From Streptomyces diacarni (lineage in GTDB: Bacteria; Actinomycetota; Actinomycetes; Streptomycetales; Streptomycetaceae), in the NCBI RefSeq assembly GCF_003323715.1, contig NZ_QOIN01000039.1:1-64000 (forward strand): a stretch of DNA of 64,000 nucleotides, written 5' to 3'. Numbering within the stretch: the stretch's first letter is position 1; each line of letters starts with the position of its first letter. A program made the position numbers and the translations under genes. Of the stretch, positions 24,215 to 32,789 are shown piece after piece. The notes under the pieces are model-generated. The model was not told where the DNA came from. It searched no databases and saw nothing but the letters and a program-made list of their open reading frames with translations.

Positions 24215-25429
24215 TCAGCTGTTCGTGCGGACCACCTCGGCGGGTTCCGCCGGTGTGACGGCTGCCTGCGCGGCGGTGCGCCGGCGGGTGAGGCGGCGGG
24301 CGAGTGGCTCGGTCCAGCGGGCGGTGAGCGGCCCGATGATGACGAGGATGAGGACGTAGGCGGTGGCCAGCGGACCGATGCGGGGCTCGACCCCCACGGC
24401 CAGGCCCGCGATGACGATGGAGAACTCCCCGCGGGCCACCAGTGTGCCTCCGGCACGCCAGCGGCCCGCGGTCTTGATTCCGGCGCGGCGAGCCGCGTAC
24501 CAGCCGGTGGCGATCTTCGTCAGCGCGGTGACAACGGCGAGGATGAGGGCGGGGACGAGGACGGGCGGGATGTCGGCCGGGTTGGTCGAGAGTCCGAAGA
24601 AGACGAAGAAGACGGCGGCGAAGAGGTCACGCAGTGGTGTGAGGAGGCTGCTGGCACCTTCGGCGACCTCTCCGGACAGTGCGATGCCGACGAGGAACGC
24701 GCCGACGGCGGCGGACACCTGGAGTTCCTGTGCGATGCCGGCGACCAGGAGGGTGAGTCCGAGGACGACGAGGAGGAGCATCTCGGCGTTGTCGGAGGAG
24801 ACCGCCTTGCTGATCAGGCGACCGTGGCGCAGGGCCAGGTAGAGCACGGCGGCGACCGTGCCCAGGGAGATCAGCAGGGTCAGGGATCCGCCGGCCAGGC
24901 TGACTCCGGCGAGCAGCGCGGTGAGGATCGGCAGGTAGACCGCCATGGCCAGGTCCTCGATGACCAGGACGCCGAGAATGACGGGGGTCTCGCGGTTTCC
25001 GAGACGTCCGAGGTCGCCGAGGACCTTCGCGATGACGCCGGAGGAGGAGATCCAGGTGACACCGGCCAGCGCCACGGCGCCGACCGCTCCCCAGCCGAGG
25101 ATCAGCGCGGCGAGGGCGCCGGGAACCGCGTTGAGTACGAAGTCGACCGCTCCGGACGGGTACTGCGTCTTGAGGTTGATGACGAGGTCGGAGGCGCTGT
25201 ACTCCAGCCCGAGCAGGAGCAGCAGCAGGATGACGCCTATCTCGGCGCCGGTGGCCACGAACTCCTCACTCGCCTGGAGCGGGAGGATGCCTCCTTGTCC
25301 GAAGGCGAGGCCGGCCAGCAGGTAGAGAGGGATGGGTGAGAAACCCACGCGTCCGGCGAGGCGCCCCAGGAGGCCGAGGGCGAGAATGATCGCCCCGAGT
25401 TCGATGAGCATGGCAGTCGTGTTGTGCAC
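24215..25429 (-). CDS. Cation:proton antiporter (CPA2/KefB-like membrane subunit)
   Basis: 404 residues with 12-13 membrane helices of the Na+/H+ exchanger fold. Conserved blocks are GRLAGRVGFSPIPLYLLAGLAFG, LLLLLLGLEYSASDL, the unwound-helix region GVTWISSSGVIAKVL, and LGVLVIEDLAMA, where the Glu-Asp pair is the ion/proton site of CPA2 antiporters. No cytoplasmic RCK domain is fused; instead a TrkA-C protein is encoded six bases upstream in the operon. This matches KhtTU/YhaTU systems, which extrude K+ and related cations. Confidence 0.9.
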   Translation of the reverse strand: MHNTTAMLIELGAIILALGLLGRLAGRVGFSPIPLYLLAGLAFGQGGILPLQASEEFVATGAEIGVILLLLLLGLEYSASDLVINLKTQYPSGAVDFVLNAVPGALAALILGWGAVGAVALAGVTWISSSGVIAKVLGDLGRLGNRETPVILGVLVIEDLAMAVYLPILTALLAGVSLAGGSLTLLISLGTVAAVLYLALRHGRLISKAVSSDNAEMLLLVVLGLTLLVAGIAQELQVSAAVGAFLVGIALSGEVAEGASSLLTPLRDLFAAVFFVFFGLSTNPADIPPVLVPALILAVVTALTKIATGWYAARRAGIKTAGRWRAGGTLVARGEFSIVIAGLAVGVEPRIGPLATAYVLILVIIGPLTARWTEPLARRLTRRRTAAQAAVTPAEPAEVVRTNS

Positions 25430-25435
25430 GGGCGT

Positions 25436-25921
25436 CTATCCTCCGATGATCAGTTCGGCGACGGCGTCTACGCCTTCCCGGGTTCCGACGACGACGAGGG
25501 TGTCGCCGATCGCGAAACGGAAGTCCGGGGTCGGCGACGGGACAGCCGCGGTCCGGCGCAGAACGGCGACGATGGAGGCGCCGGTGCGGGTACGCGCCTG
25601 GGTGGAGCCGAGCGTGCGTCCTGCGTACGGCGAACGTTTGGTGACCTCGATGTGCTCGGTGACCAGGTCGATCTCGACCTGCTGGTGCAGGTGGGCCACC
25701 GGGTCGTCGGTCAGCAGGTTCGCCAGCGCGGTCGCCTCGTGCGGTGTGAGGGTGGCCGCGTCTTTGCAACTGTCGTCGTCCTCGGGGTCGTGGAAGGCGA
25801 GGATGCGCCGGCCGTCCTGGCGGACGACGACCGAGAGGTGGGGGCCGGCACCGGTTTCCAGGTCGTAGCGGGTGCCGACTCCGGGCAACGACGTTTTGCG
25901 GGTGTGGGTGGAAGGCTCCAT
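25436..25921 (-). CDS. TrkA-C (RCK_C) regulatory subunit of the antiporter
   Basis: 161 residues. The C-terminal half is a TrkA-C domain (ITEHIEVTKRSPYAGRTLGS-like start, TGASIVAVLRR, FRFAIGDTLVVVGTREGVDAV), the fold that in KhtT binds nucleotides such as c-di-AMP and gates the antiporter. The N-terminal half (GVGTRYDLETGAGPHLSVVV, RRILAFHDPEDDD) is also KhtT-like. The ATG at 25919-25921 starts the conserved region; the longer frame to 26035 lacks support. Together with the following membrane subunit it forms a two-gene operon. Confidence 0.87.
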   Translation of the reverse strand: MEPSTHTRKTSLPGVGTRYDLETGAGPHLSVVVRQDGRRILAFHDPEDDDSCKDAATLTPHEATALANLLTDDPVAHLHQQVEIDLVTEHIEVTKRSPYAGRTLGSTQARTRTGASIVAVLRRTAAVPSPTPDFRFAIGDTLVVVGTREGVDAVAELIIGG

Positions 25922-26446
25922 GACGTGCTCCAGAAGGGCGCGGATCGGGGTGTGCGGCCGACGGGGTGCCGCGACGGCTCGGACCGCGTCGCGACACATG
26001 CCTGTGCTGCTCGCCCGGGAAGGCCCGTGCGGCATGTGCCGGACGGGCCGGACGGCGTCCGTGCGCTGTCAGCGCACGCAGCCGATGCGCGCCCCTGGCC
26101 TGGTCCGGCAGGGGCAGCGGTCCGGGGCGTCAGCGGCAGCGCAGGCGGCAGGTATCCGGCACGCTGCCGCGCGCGGCGTTCTCGACGCGCACCGGGACGG
26201 GTGGCGGTGCCGGTGGGCGACAGACCACCGCGACGGACAGATAGAGGGCGTGGCTTCCTTGACCCATGTCACGCCCCCCTTGCCCGCTCGGTGCCATGGC
26301 CGTCAGCCGCCATGACTTCACGTAAGCATTCACCCGCTCAATGGAGCGTAATGCTTCGGCAAAGGATTGTAGCGCAGGAAGAATGGCGCAAATGTGATGT
26401 TGCTAGTGCACAGGGGGAGAAGAAAGGCGCCGTTGGATCCGCACGT
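25922..26446. other. Intergenic region upstream of the antiporter operon
   Basis: About 525 bases between the TrkA-C gene and the DUF3040 gene. It holds the promoter of the antiporter operon. A short hairpin GTGCGCTGTCAGCGCAC lies near 26060-26076. An AT-richer patch at 26315-26400 may mark a promoter. I looked for a ydaO-type c-di-AMP riboswitch and did not see one. Confidence 0.4.
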
Positions 26447-26761
26447 TCAGAAAGACCGAGGCCCGTTGCGGTGTGCATGACCAGCACCCGACCTGCCGGG
26501 GCGACGCCGCTCGGGGTCGAAGAGGTGTCCGGCGGCCCCGGCGACCACGAGGCCTGACGTGATGAGTATGCCGTCGCTGATCACCACACCGAGGCCGAGC
26601 AGGGCGACGCCGACAGCCAGGGACGACCACGCGCAACCGCGCCGGTACTCGCGAGGCCGGCACGGCCTGCCGCTCTGCATGGCATGTGCGAACCTCGGAT
26701 CCTCACTCCGCATCCGGGCGTCCATCTCGTCCAGGAAACCGTTGCCGTGGCGGCCGGCCAT
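26447..26761 (-). CDS. DUF3040 small membrane protein
   Basis: 104 residues: FLDEMDARMRSEDPRFAHAM with the DDPRFA-like motif, then RPREYRRG, two hydrophobic segments (about 45-80), and a basic tail. This is the DUF3040 family, small actinobacterial membrane proteins with an N-terminal amphipathic helix and no known function. Single gene. Confidence 0.82.
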   Translation of the reverse strand: MAGRHGNGFLDEMDARMRSEDPRFAHAMQSGRPCRPREYRRGCAWSSLAVGVALLGLGVVISDGILITSGLVVAGAAGHLFDPERRRPGRSGAGHAHRNGPRSF

Positions 26762-26965
26762 GGACCCTCCCTCCCACTCCCCCCACGTCGTCCGTCACCG
26801 CGCCGCCCCGCGGCGGGGCGGGCGCGGCCCAGAGAAGACTGATGCCGGTTCCGTCTCCAGAATCGCGCGGCCCCGCGGCCGCCGCCATCCGCAGCGACAC
26901 CCATTCCCCGGGGTACGGGAGGTGTACGTGGGCGGGTCACCGGTGCGCAGGACCACCGGAACGCG

Positions 26966-26999
26966 CCACGCCCCCGCTGCGGACGCAGCGGGGGCGTGG
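26966..26999. terminator. Strong hairpin terminator of the SPFH operon
   Basis: CCACGCCCCCGCTGC pairs perfectly with GCAGCGGGGGCGTGG across a four-base GGAC loop, a 15-bp stem located 26 bases past the stop of the second SPFH gene (minus strand). Confidence 0.88.
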
Positions 27000-27024
27000 G
27001 ACCGCGTGGGCGGGGTGTGGCGGT

Positions 27025-28374
27025 CTACTTGCGCTGCCACACGTCCGCGACGGCCTCACCCACAGCCGTGGGGTCGGGCCTCACGGCTGCTTCGGGAGCC
27101 CCACCGCTCGGCAGCTGGTGCAGACCGGGCAGCAGCTGTGCGGCCAGCAGCGTGGCCAGCGCCGAGGTGTCGCCGCCGGCGGAGCCGTCCGTGCGCAGCA
27201 CCACCGGCTGTGGAGCCTTGCCGGCGAGCACGGCGCCCACGTCCAGCCTGCGCCGCGCCAGCTCGTACTGCAGTACCGCACGGTTGTCGCGGTAGGCCTG
27301 CGCGAGGGTGCGCTGGGCGCGCGCCTCGTTCTCGGCCGCGATCAGCCCGCTGCGGCCCCGGGTCTCGATCTCGAAGCGCACGTTCTGCGCCTCGGTCTCC
27401 TGCTCCTCCAGGAGCTGCGCGACCTGCTCCCGCGCCTTGTTGAGTGCCGCCTTCACCTCGACGATGCGCGCGTCGCGCACCTTCTTGGCACGCTCGATGT
27501 CCATCTGCAGGCTGTCGATGCGGCGCTTGCGGGAGAGCCCCCACTCCTGTTCGTACGCGGTGGCCTCCTTGGCGACCCGCTCGCGGGTCGCCAGGTGCTG
27601 CTGGTACTGCGCGGGCAGTTGCACGTCGGGGATGTTGGCACCCGTGATGCGCACGCCGTAGCGCGAGAGCTGCCGGTTCAGCAGCTCCTGCATGTCGGCG
27701 ACATCCGAGCCCCGCAGGTCGTACGCCTGCTCGGTGCGCACGTGGCGGCCGCGCTGCCGGATGGCGTCCTGCACGGCGTTGGAGAGGACGAGGTCGAAGT
27801 TGCCCGCGCCGATGGTACGCACGAACAGCACGGCGTCCGTGATGCGGAACTTCAGGAAGAACTCGATCGCGCGCAGCGGCACGTTCTCCCGCGTCGGGCA
27901 GGCCACCACCGGTGCCGAGTACGGGATCTCGGTGGCCGTGTCCACCACGAAGTCCACCCGCGACCAGGGATGCCACAGGTAGTGCCGACCCGGGTCCAGG
28001 GTGCGCGTGATGGCACCGTACCGGGTCAGGATCCCGTTGGTGCCCTGCTCGATCTCCACGATCGAGGAACGCCACCACCACAGCGCCCCGACGACGAGGA
28101 AGAGCAGTCCGCACACGAAAGTGACGGTCGCGAGCGTGTCGAACACCTCGCCCGCGGTGCCGTCCGGGGACTGCGCACTGGCCATGGCGCCGCTGGCCAC
28201 GGCCAGCAGACCGAGCCAGCACGGCACCATCCACCACACACGGCGGCGGTGCTTGGGGATGATGACGGGAACGAGTGTGCCCGCCTCACCGCCGCGCAGA
28301 AGTTGCGGAATGTCACTCCAGGGCGCCACCTCCTCCGAGATGACGGACCTGCGGCTGCCCACCGCCGTGCTCAT
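27025..28374 (-). CDS. SPFH/band-7 domain protein, second of a pair
   Basis: 449 residues. Two membrane helices (about 46-66 and 83-101) precede an SPFH domain: EIEQGTNGILTRYGAITRTLDPGRHYLWHPWSRVDFVVDT, VPLRAIEFFLKFRITDAVLFV, SNAVQDAIRQRGR and the YGVRITGANIPDVQLP strand. A long charged coiled coil follows (about 250-350, rich in Glu, Arg, Ala), then a variable tail. Band-7 proteins oligomerise on membranes and scaffold proteases or lipid domains. Its ATG overlaps the stop of the first SPFH gene, so both are probably made together and may form a heteromeric cage. Confidence 0.88.
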   Translation of the reverse strand: MSTAVGSRRSVISEEVAPWSDIPQLLRGGEAGTLVPVIIPKHRRRVWWMVPCWLGLLAVASGAMASAQSPDGTAGEVFDTLATVTFVCGLLFLVVGALWWWRSSIVEIEQGTNGILTRYGAITRTLDPGRHYLWHPWSRVDFVVDTATEIPYSAPVVACPTRENVPLRAIEFFLKFRITDAVLFVRTIGAGNFDLVLSNAVQDAIRQRGRHVRTEQAYDLRGSDVADMQELLNRQLSRYGVRITGANIPDVQLPAQYQQHLATRERVAKEATAYEQEWGLSRKRRIDSLQMDIERAKKVRDARIVEVKAALNKAREQVAQLLEEQETEAQNVRFEIETRGRSGLIAAENEARAQRTLAQAYRDNRAVLQYELARRRLDVGAVLAGKAPQPVVLRTDGSAGGDTSALATLLAAQLLPGLHQLPSGGAPEAAVRPDPTAVGEAVADVWQRK

Positions 28375-30107
28375 TCGGACTCCCCCCAGACATCATCGCT
28401 CGGCCCGAAAGGACCCTCGGCGCCGTTCCCGGCCCCACGCCCGCTTTGCTCCGCGGCGGATCGACCGCCGTTGTCCCCGCCTCCGCCGCGCTCGCTGTGC
28501 GGCCCCGCGTCCTCGGGCACCGGCACCCCACCGCCGCCCGTCTGCGCGGGCACGGTCGGCTGGTCGGCCTCGCGCAGCGCGCTGATCTCGGCTTCCCGCT
28601 CCTCGATCCGGGCCGACACCTCGGCCAGCCGTGCGCGGACCGCTGCCATGTCCTCCTGCGAGAACAGCTCCCCGCCCCGCTCGCCGACCAGTTCGCGGGC
28701 GAGCGACAGGAAGTTCACGCCCACGGCGCCGTCCGCGCCGTCGTCCGCACCGCCGATCCGCACCAGCCGGGGCAGGTGGTCGGCGACCTGCTCCAGGGTG
28801 TCCAGCACCTGCTGCTGGTAGCGGTACTCCAGGATCTCCGGCGCCTCGGCGGCGGTGACCGCGCGGATGTCCAGTGCCTGCGCTTCCAGCAGCGCCGCGT
28901 TGGCCTTCGCCTCGGACTCCGCCTGCACGTAGCGCTGCCTGGCCAGTGCTCCGGCGCGATTGGTCTCGCGCTCGACGGAGGTGTCCATCTGCGCCTGGTA
29001 CTGCGCGATCTCCGCCTGGATCGCGGAGAGTTCCTCCTGCTGGGAGGCCAGCTCCTTGGTGAGGTCGCCCTCGTCCTGCTCCTTGCGCAGCTGGAGTGCG
29101 TACTCGTGCGTGTAGGCCTCCTTCGCGACCCGCACCATCTCCGGGGAGGCGAGGTCCATGCGGTATCCGCGATCGGCGGGCTCGGCGTGTGTGATGTTGG
29201 CGTTCGTCAGCTCGACAGCGGGCCGGAACTGCTGGTTGAGCTGTTCGAGCAGCCTGCCGGTGTCCTCGCCCACCATGTCGTAGATACCCGCGGCCTCCTG
29301 CTCGTAGATGAGGCTGCGGATGGTCTCGCTGACCGCGTTGCTCAGCTTCTCCTCGAAGCCGCGCACCGCACCGAGCGTGTAGACGAACTCCACCGGGTCG
29401 CTGATCCGGAACTGGATGAACAGGTCGATCGACGCCTTCACCCCGCCCCGCGTCGGCGCCTCGCGCACGGGCGCGTTGAACGGGTACTCACGCGTGGTGT
29501 TGATGATGTACGAGACGCGTTTCCACGGGTTGAGCAGGATGACCCGTCCCGGGCCCACCACCTGTTCCAGCTTTCCGAACCGGGTGATCAGCGCGTGGCA
29601 CCCGTCCGGCACCATCACCATCCCCTGCCGCCACCACACGAAGGCGACAGCGCCGAGGGACAGCACCCAGTAGTGGACGCCGAACAGCGGATTGACCAGC
29701 GGACTGCTGTCGGTGAACGACGAGATGGCGGAGGTGATCGCCACGCCGATCAAGCCCACGACGAGCAGCATCGAGACCGGCAGCATGGTCATGAACGACC
29801 GCCCGCGCGGCAGCACCATCGGACAGATGCGGTGCACCTGTTCCAACCCGTCGCGTTTGAGCGCGCTGTGGTTGAGTTCCTCACCGGCCTCGTCGAGCGG
29901 CACCGTCTTCTGTTCCATGACGGTGTCGATGGAGCCGCCCTGTTCGCGCGCGGCGGGGAAGTCCGACGGGTCGATCCCGTCCTCCCTGCGCTCCCCGTCC
30001 TGGGCCGCGCCGCCGGCCCTGCGGCGCACCTCGCCCTCAACCGCTTCGCGCGCGTCGGCGCCCTTGGTCACGGCCCGTGCGACTCTGCGCACACTCTCCC
30101 GTGCCAC
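28371..30107 (-). CDS. SPFH/band-7 domain protein, first of a pair
   Basis: 578 residues from a GTG preceded by AAGGGGG. After a long charged leader come two membrane helices (LLVVGLIGVAITSAI and HYWVLSLGAVAFVWW), then the SPFH domain (MVPDGCHALITRFGKLEQVVGPGRVILLNPWKRVSY, VKASIDLFIQFRISDPVEFV, LSNAVSETIRSLIYEQEAAG). A coiled coil with many Gln/Glu/Ala residues (about 310-440) and a second helical stretch (ARLAEVSARIEEREAEISAL) follow; the tail is Gly/Pro-rich. Domain order matches its operon partner, from which it differs strongly in sequence. Confidence 0.88.
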   Translation of the reverse strand: MARESVRRVARAVTKGADAREAVEGEVRRRAGGAAQDGERREDGIDPSDFPAAREQGGSIDTVMEQKTVPLDEAGEELNHSALKRDGLEQVHRICPMVLPRGRSFMTMLPVSMLLVVGLIGVAITSAISSFTDSSPLVNPLFGVHYWVLSLGAVAFVWWRQGMVMVPDGCHALITRFGKLEQVVGPGRVILLNPWKRVSYIINTTREYPFNAPVREAPTRGGVKASIDLFIQFRISDPVEFVYTLGAVRGFEEKLSNAVSETIRSLIYEQEAAGIYDMVGEDTGRLLEQLNQQFRPAVELTNANITHAEPADRGYRMDLASPEMVRVAKEAYTHEYALQLRKEQDEGDLTKELASQQEELSAIQAEIAQYQAQMDTSVERETNRAGALARQRYVQAESEAKANAALLEAQALDIRAVTAAEAPEILEYRYQQQVLDTLEQVADHLPRLVRIGGADDGADGAVGVNFLSLARELVGERGGELFSQEDMAAVRARLAEVSARIEEREAEISALREADQPTVPAQTGGGGVPVPEDAGPHSERGGGGDNGGRSAAEQSGRGAGNGAEGPFGPSDDVWGESE

Positions 30108-30317
30108 ACAACCCCCTTGTTCATGTGGGACGCGTGTCGCACGCCCCCGTTGCTCTGCACCTGCGAGGGGCCTCACCCAGAACGCGGTGAAGTAAAGGAT
30201 TCATCAAGGCCCCCGGTAAGCGGCTGCTTCCCCGTTGCCGGCGGTTAACACATATGCCGCGCGATCAGATGCCGGGTCAGGTCCGGTGCCACCGACGCGG
30301 GGTCCGGTCTCGGGCCG

Positions 30318-30349
30318 GGCGCGAAGACACCCGCGGGTGTCTTCGCGCC
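30318..30349. terminator. Perfect 32-bp palindrome, terminator
   Basis: The two 16-base halves GGCGCGAAGACACCCG and CGGGTGTCTTCGCGCC are exact complements with no spacer. It begins 12 bases after the stop of the small minus-strand gene ending at 30361 and so would terminate its transcription before the SPFH operon. Confidence 0.8.
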
Positions 30350-30360
30350 GGACATGTGGG

Positions 30361-30732
30361 TCACGCCGCCGCGCTCCCCGCACCGCGAGCGATGTCCTGG
30401 GCAAGCCCCGCGGCGTTGCTGTGCGACACGACGATCTCGTCGACATCAGCGCCCGCGGCCGCCCTGTCGAGTACGACCCGCACCCCGGGCTCGCCGCGTC
30501 GGGCCGCGACCAGTTGACGCGTCCCGGTGAAGACGCCCCACACGCCGATCTTCGCGAAGAAGGACTGATAGCCCATGCGGCCTCCGCGGGTCTCGCGCAG
30601 CGGTCGCTCGACGCACGCGACCTCACGCACGGCCGCCAGCGGAACCGTCACCGACCGCCTGCGGGCCCACACGCTCTCCCGACTGCTGAACTCGACCGTC
30701 AGTGAGTCCCGGTGCACCTTCATCACTGCCAT
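30361..30732 (-). CDS. Small protein of unknown function (possible PH-like fold)
   Basis: 123 residues from ATG 30730-30732, with GGGGAGAG upstream. Alternating hydrophobic and polar segments (DSLTVEFSSRESVW, RRSVTVPLAAVREVACVERP, GVRVVLDRA, VDEIVVSHSN) and a terminal helix suggest a bacterial pleckstrin-homology-like domain, with GVWGVFTGTRQLVAARRG as the middle strand pair. This is a structural guess; no family is recognised. It is divergent from the GntR regulator, with only 91 bases between the starts, so the two could share regulation. Confidence 0.6.
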   Translation of the reverse strand: MAVMKVHRDSLTVEFSSRESVWARRRSVTVPLAAVREVACVERPLRETRGGRMGYQSFFAKIGVWGVFTGTRQLVAARRGEPGVRVVLDRAAAGADVDEIVVSHSNAAGLAQDIARGAGSAAA

Positions 30733-30802
30733 GGACGCTCTCCCCCTCTCGTCCGGCACCGCGGAGGGCGCCGTCCCCGATGAGCAGCTGTTCTAGTAAA
30801 TG

Positions 30803-30808
30803 TATAAC
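30803..30808 (+). promoter_or_regulatory. Probable -10 element of the GntR gene
   Basis: TGTATAAC contains an extended -10 TATAAC in an AT-rich patch unusual for this window. Transcription starting about seven bases later would leave a leader of fewer than ten bases before the GTG at 30824, so the mRNA may be nearly leaderless; no RBS is visible. Confidence 0.5.
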
Positions 30809-30823
30809 AGATAAAGTGGACTG

Positions 30824-31222
30824 GTGCACCTAGTACTCGACCTCGACAGTGAGGTGCCGATCTACCAGCAGATCCGGGACCGCGTGGTGGAGGCCATCGC
30901 CGACGGCCGGCTGCCCGGTGGCACCTCGCTACCCTCCACCCGGCAGCTGGCGGTGGACCTGGCCATCAACTTCCACACCGTCAACAAGGCCTACGACCTG
31001 CTGCGCCGTGAGGGCATCATCAGGATCAACCGCAAGAGCGGAGCCGTGGTGCGCCCGGACGCGGGCCGGGGCCCCGCGGACGCGGAGGGGGCGGCGCACT
31101 GGGAGCGGCGTGCCCGCACGCTTCTCGCCGAGGCCGTGGTGCGCGGAATCCCCCGGCACGAGGTCGTCGACCGGGTGCGGGCCGTCCTGGACGGATTCGA
31201 GACGCCGGAGGACGTCGGCTGA
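30824..31222 (+). CDS. GntR-family regulator (YtrA type)
   Basis: 132 residues. The N-terminal winged helix is typical GntR: SEVPIYQQIRDRVVEAIADG, LPSTRQLAVDLAINFHTVNKAYDLLRREGIIRIN. The C-terminal part is only about 50 residues and helical, as in the short YtrA subfamily, which usually controls membrane transport or stress genes beside it. It begins at a GTG just after a TATAAC -10, with no Shine-Dalgarno sequence. The convergent membrane protein downstream is a plausible functional partner since GntR/DUF1648 pairs are common. Confidence 0.88.
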   Translation: MHLVLDLDSEVPIYQQIRDRVVEAIADGRLPGGTSLPSTRQLAVDLAINFHTVNKAYDLLRREGIIRINRKSGAVVRPDAGRGPADAEGAAHWERRARTLLAEAVVRGIPRHEVVDRVRAVLDGFETPEDVG

Positions 31223-31259
31223 GCGGTGCGGACGCCCGGGGAGTTTCCGACCGCAGGCT

Positions 31260-32510
31260 TCAGGCGAGCAGTCCGGCGGTCGCGAGAGCGGCGGAGCCGG
31301 CAGCGACCAGTACGACGATCATGCCGGTCAGTGCCCGCGGGTTGCCGAGGTTGAGAGTCCAGCCCATGCCGACGCGAGACGGCACGAGCACCGCGGGGTC
31401 GCCGCCGTTGGCGTAGACAGTGCCTCCCGCATACCAGTACCGGTCGTCGTCCCGCTGCACGAGCCCGGTGCCCTCTGGGTCCGCCGTGTCCACTGCGTCC
31501 ACTGCGTCCGCTGCGTTCGCTGCGTTCGCTGCGTTCGCTGCGTCCGCCGTGTCCGCTGCGTTCGCTGCGTTCGCTGCGGCTTGCCCTTCCACGAGCCGCC
31601 GCCCTCCGGGGCCGACCCTCACGACGAGGCCGGCGACGATGCCGAACGTGACGAGGGCCGGGATGCCGACCACGGCGAACAGCGGCGCCTGGGAGCGGTC
31701 GCCGGACCACACCATGACGGACAGCCCCAGCAGCATGACGTCGACCACCGCGCAGATCGCGAGCAGGGCACGCGAGGTCGTGGCCAGAAAGCGACGGTGG
31801 CGTGCCACCCCGGCCGCCGGCCGTGACGCCTCCAGATCGGGCCGCGAGCGCAGCAGGGCGGCGACGAGCGCGAGCATTGCCGCACTTCCCACGAGTTGGC
31901 CGAACACCGGGCTGAAGGCCGTCCAGAAGGTCGTGGCGACCTCGTGGTGGCGCGTCCCGTCGCCTGTGCGTGTCGGTACGGCCAACGTGTCGGGCAACGC
32001 CGGGTAGACGGCAGCGCCCACCGCGACGGTGGCCGCGATGACGAGACCCGACGGAACCGCCCACGCCCACGGGACGCGCACAGGATCGGTACGCAGCGAG
32101 GTGTCGGCCACCACCCCCTGCCGCAGCCCCGCGTACCACTGCTCGCGCTTCTTCGCCCCGGCCAGGGCTCGGTGCGCGCGCAGCCACATCACGGCTGCGA
32201 CGGCGCACAGCAGCAGGCCCGGCACCACCACGGCCGCGACACCCTCGAGGAGCGCGCCCTCTGCCGCCGCTGCCGCCGTGGCGACCGCGGTGGCCCACAG
32301 CACCGCCGCGCGGTACCGCCGGCGTACGGCGCCGACCTGCGGGTCTTCTGCCCGGCTCGGGGGCACCCGGACACCGAACGGCACCGTTCCCGGGCTCAGC
32401 AGGGCGCTCGGTGCCGCGTAGAGGGCGGCGCCCAGGAGCAGGAGCAGACCCGCGTTGAGGAGCGAGCTGACGAGCACGGCGTTCACCTGTTCCGTTCCGT
32501 ACCGAATCAT
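31260..32510 (-). CDS. DUF1648/DUF5808-type membrane protein
   Basis: 416 residues with about eight membrane segments. The central VYPALPDTLAVPTRTGDG resembles DUF1648, and the C-terminal DDRYWYAGGTVYANGGDPAVLVPSRVGMGWTLNLGNPRA fits DUF5808. Proteins of this layout are often encoded next to YtrA-type GntR regulators, as here (convergent, 37 bases apart). Between the last two regions is a low-complexity spacer of Ala-Asn/Asp triplets. Function unknown; SdpI-like immunity or envelope roles have been suggested for related proteins. Confidence 0.75.
   Translation of the reverse strand: MIRYGTEQVNAVLVSSLLNAGLLLLLGAALYAAPSALLSPGTVPFGVRVPPSRAEDPQVGAVRRRYRAAVLWATAVATAAAAAEGALLEGVAAVVVPGLLLCAVAAVMWLRAHRALAGAKKREQWYAGLRQGVVADTSLRTDPVRVPWAWAVPSGLVIAATVAVGAAVYPALPDTLAVPTRTGDGTRHHEVATTFWTAFSPVFGQLVGSAAMLALVAALLRSRPDLEASRPAAGVARHRRFLATTSRALLAICAVVDVMLLGLSVMVWSGDRSQAPLFAVVGIPALVTFGIVAGLVVRVGPGGRRLVEGQAAANAANAADTADAANAANAANAADAVDAVDTADPEGTGLVQRDDDRYWYAGGTVYANGGDPAVLVPSRVGMGWTLNLGNPRALTGMIVVLVAAGSAALATAGLLA
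31481..31583 (-). repeat. Degenerate 9-bp tandem repeats in the DUF1648/DUF5808 gene
   Basis: About eleven units of a 9-base motif close to TCGCTGCGT encode a run of Ala-Ala-Asn, Ala-Ala-Asp and Ala-Val-Asp triplets. All units keep the frame, so copy-number changes would alter only the length of a cytosolic or external linker. Confidence 0.8.
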
Positions 32511-32789
32511 TCCGCCCCACCGGGCTCAGGACGCCACCGGTGCCGCGGTGGCCTGGACCGTTCGGGCCGAACCGGGAGCCGCCGCGCGCGTCCTTCCGGG
32601 CCGGTTCCCCCTCCTCCAGTAGCGTAACCGCGCACGGCGGGCCGTCACGAGTGGCCGCCCCCTCAACTGGGCGATCGCCGCCCGGGGTTCGGCCGGCACG
32701 AGGCAGGCCACTTGCCGTTGGCCTTGTACAACCCCGCTCGTCTTGGCATGCTCACTTCGCTTCCATTCCCCCACTGCAAGGGAGCGCTC

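Noticed and set aside
23852..25339. 495-codon plus-strand frame opposite the antiporter
   Set aside because: Composition is Gly/Asp/Glu-rich without domains and the opposite strand encodes a convincing CPA2 antiporter.
25922..26446. c-di-AMP (ydaO) riboswitch before the antiporter operon
   Set aside because: I searched for the conserved junction sequences and saw none; only a small hairpin is present.
31481..31583. Tandem repeats as a possible CRISPR array
   Set aside because: Units are 9 bp without spacers and keep a coding frame, so they are protein-coding repeats.
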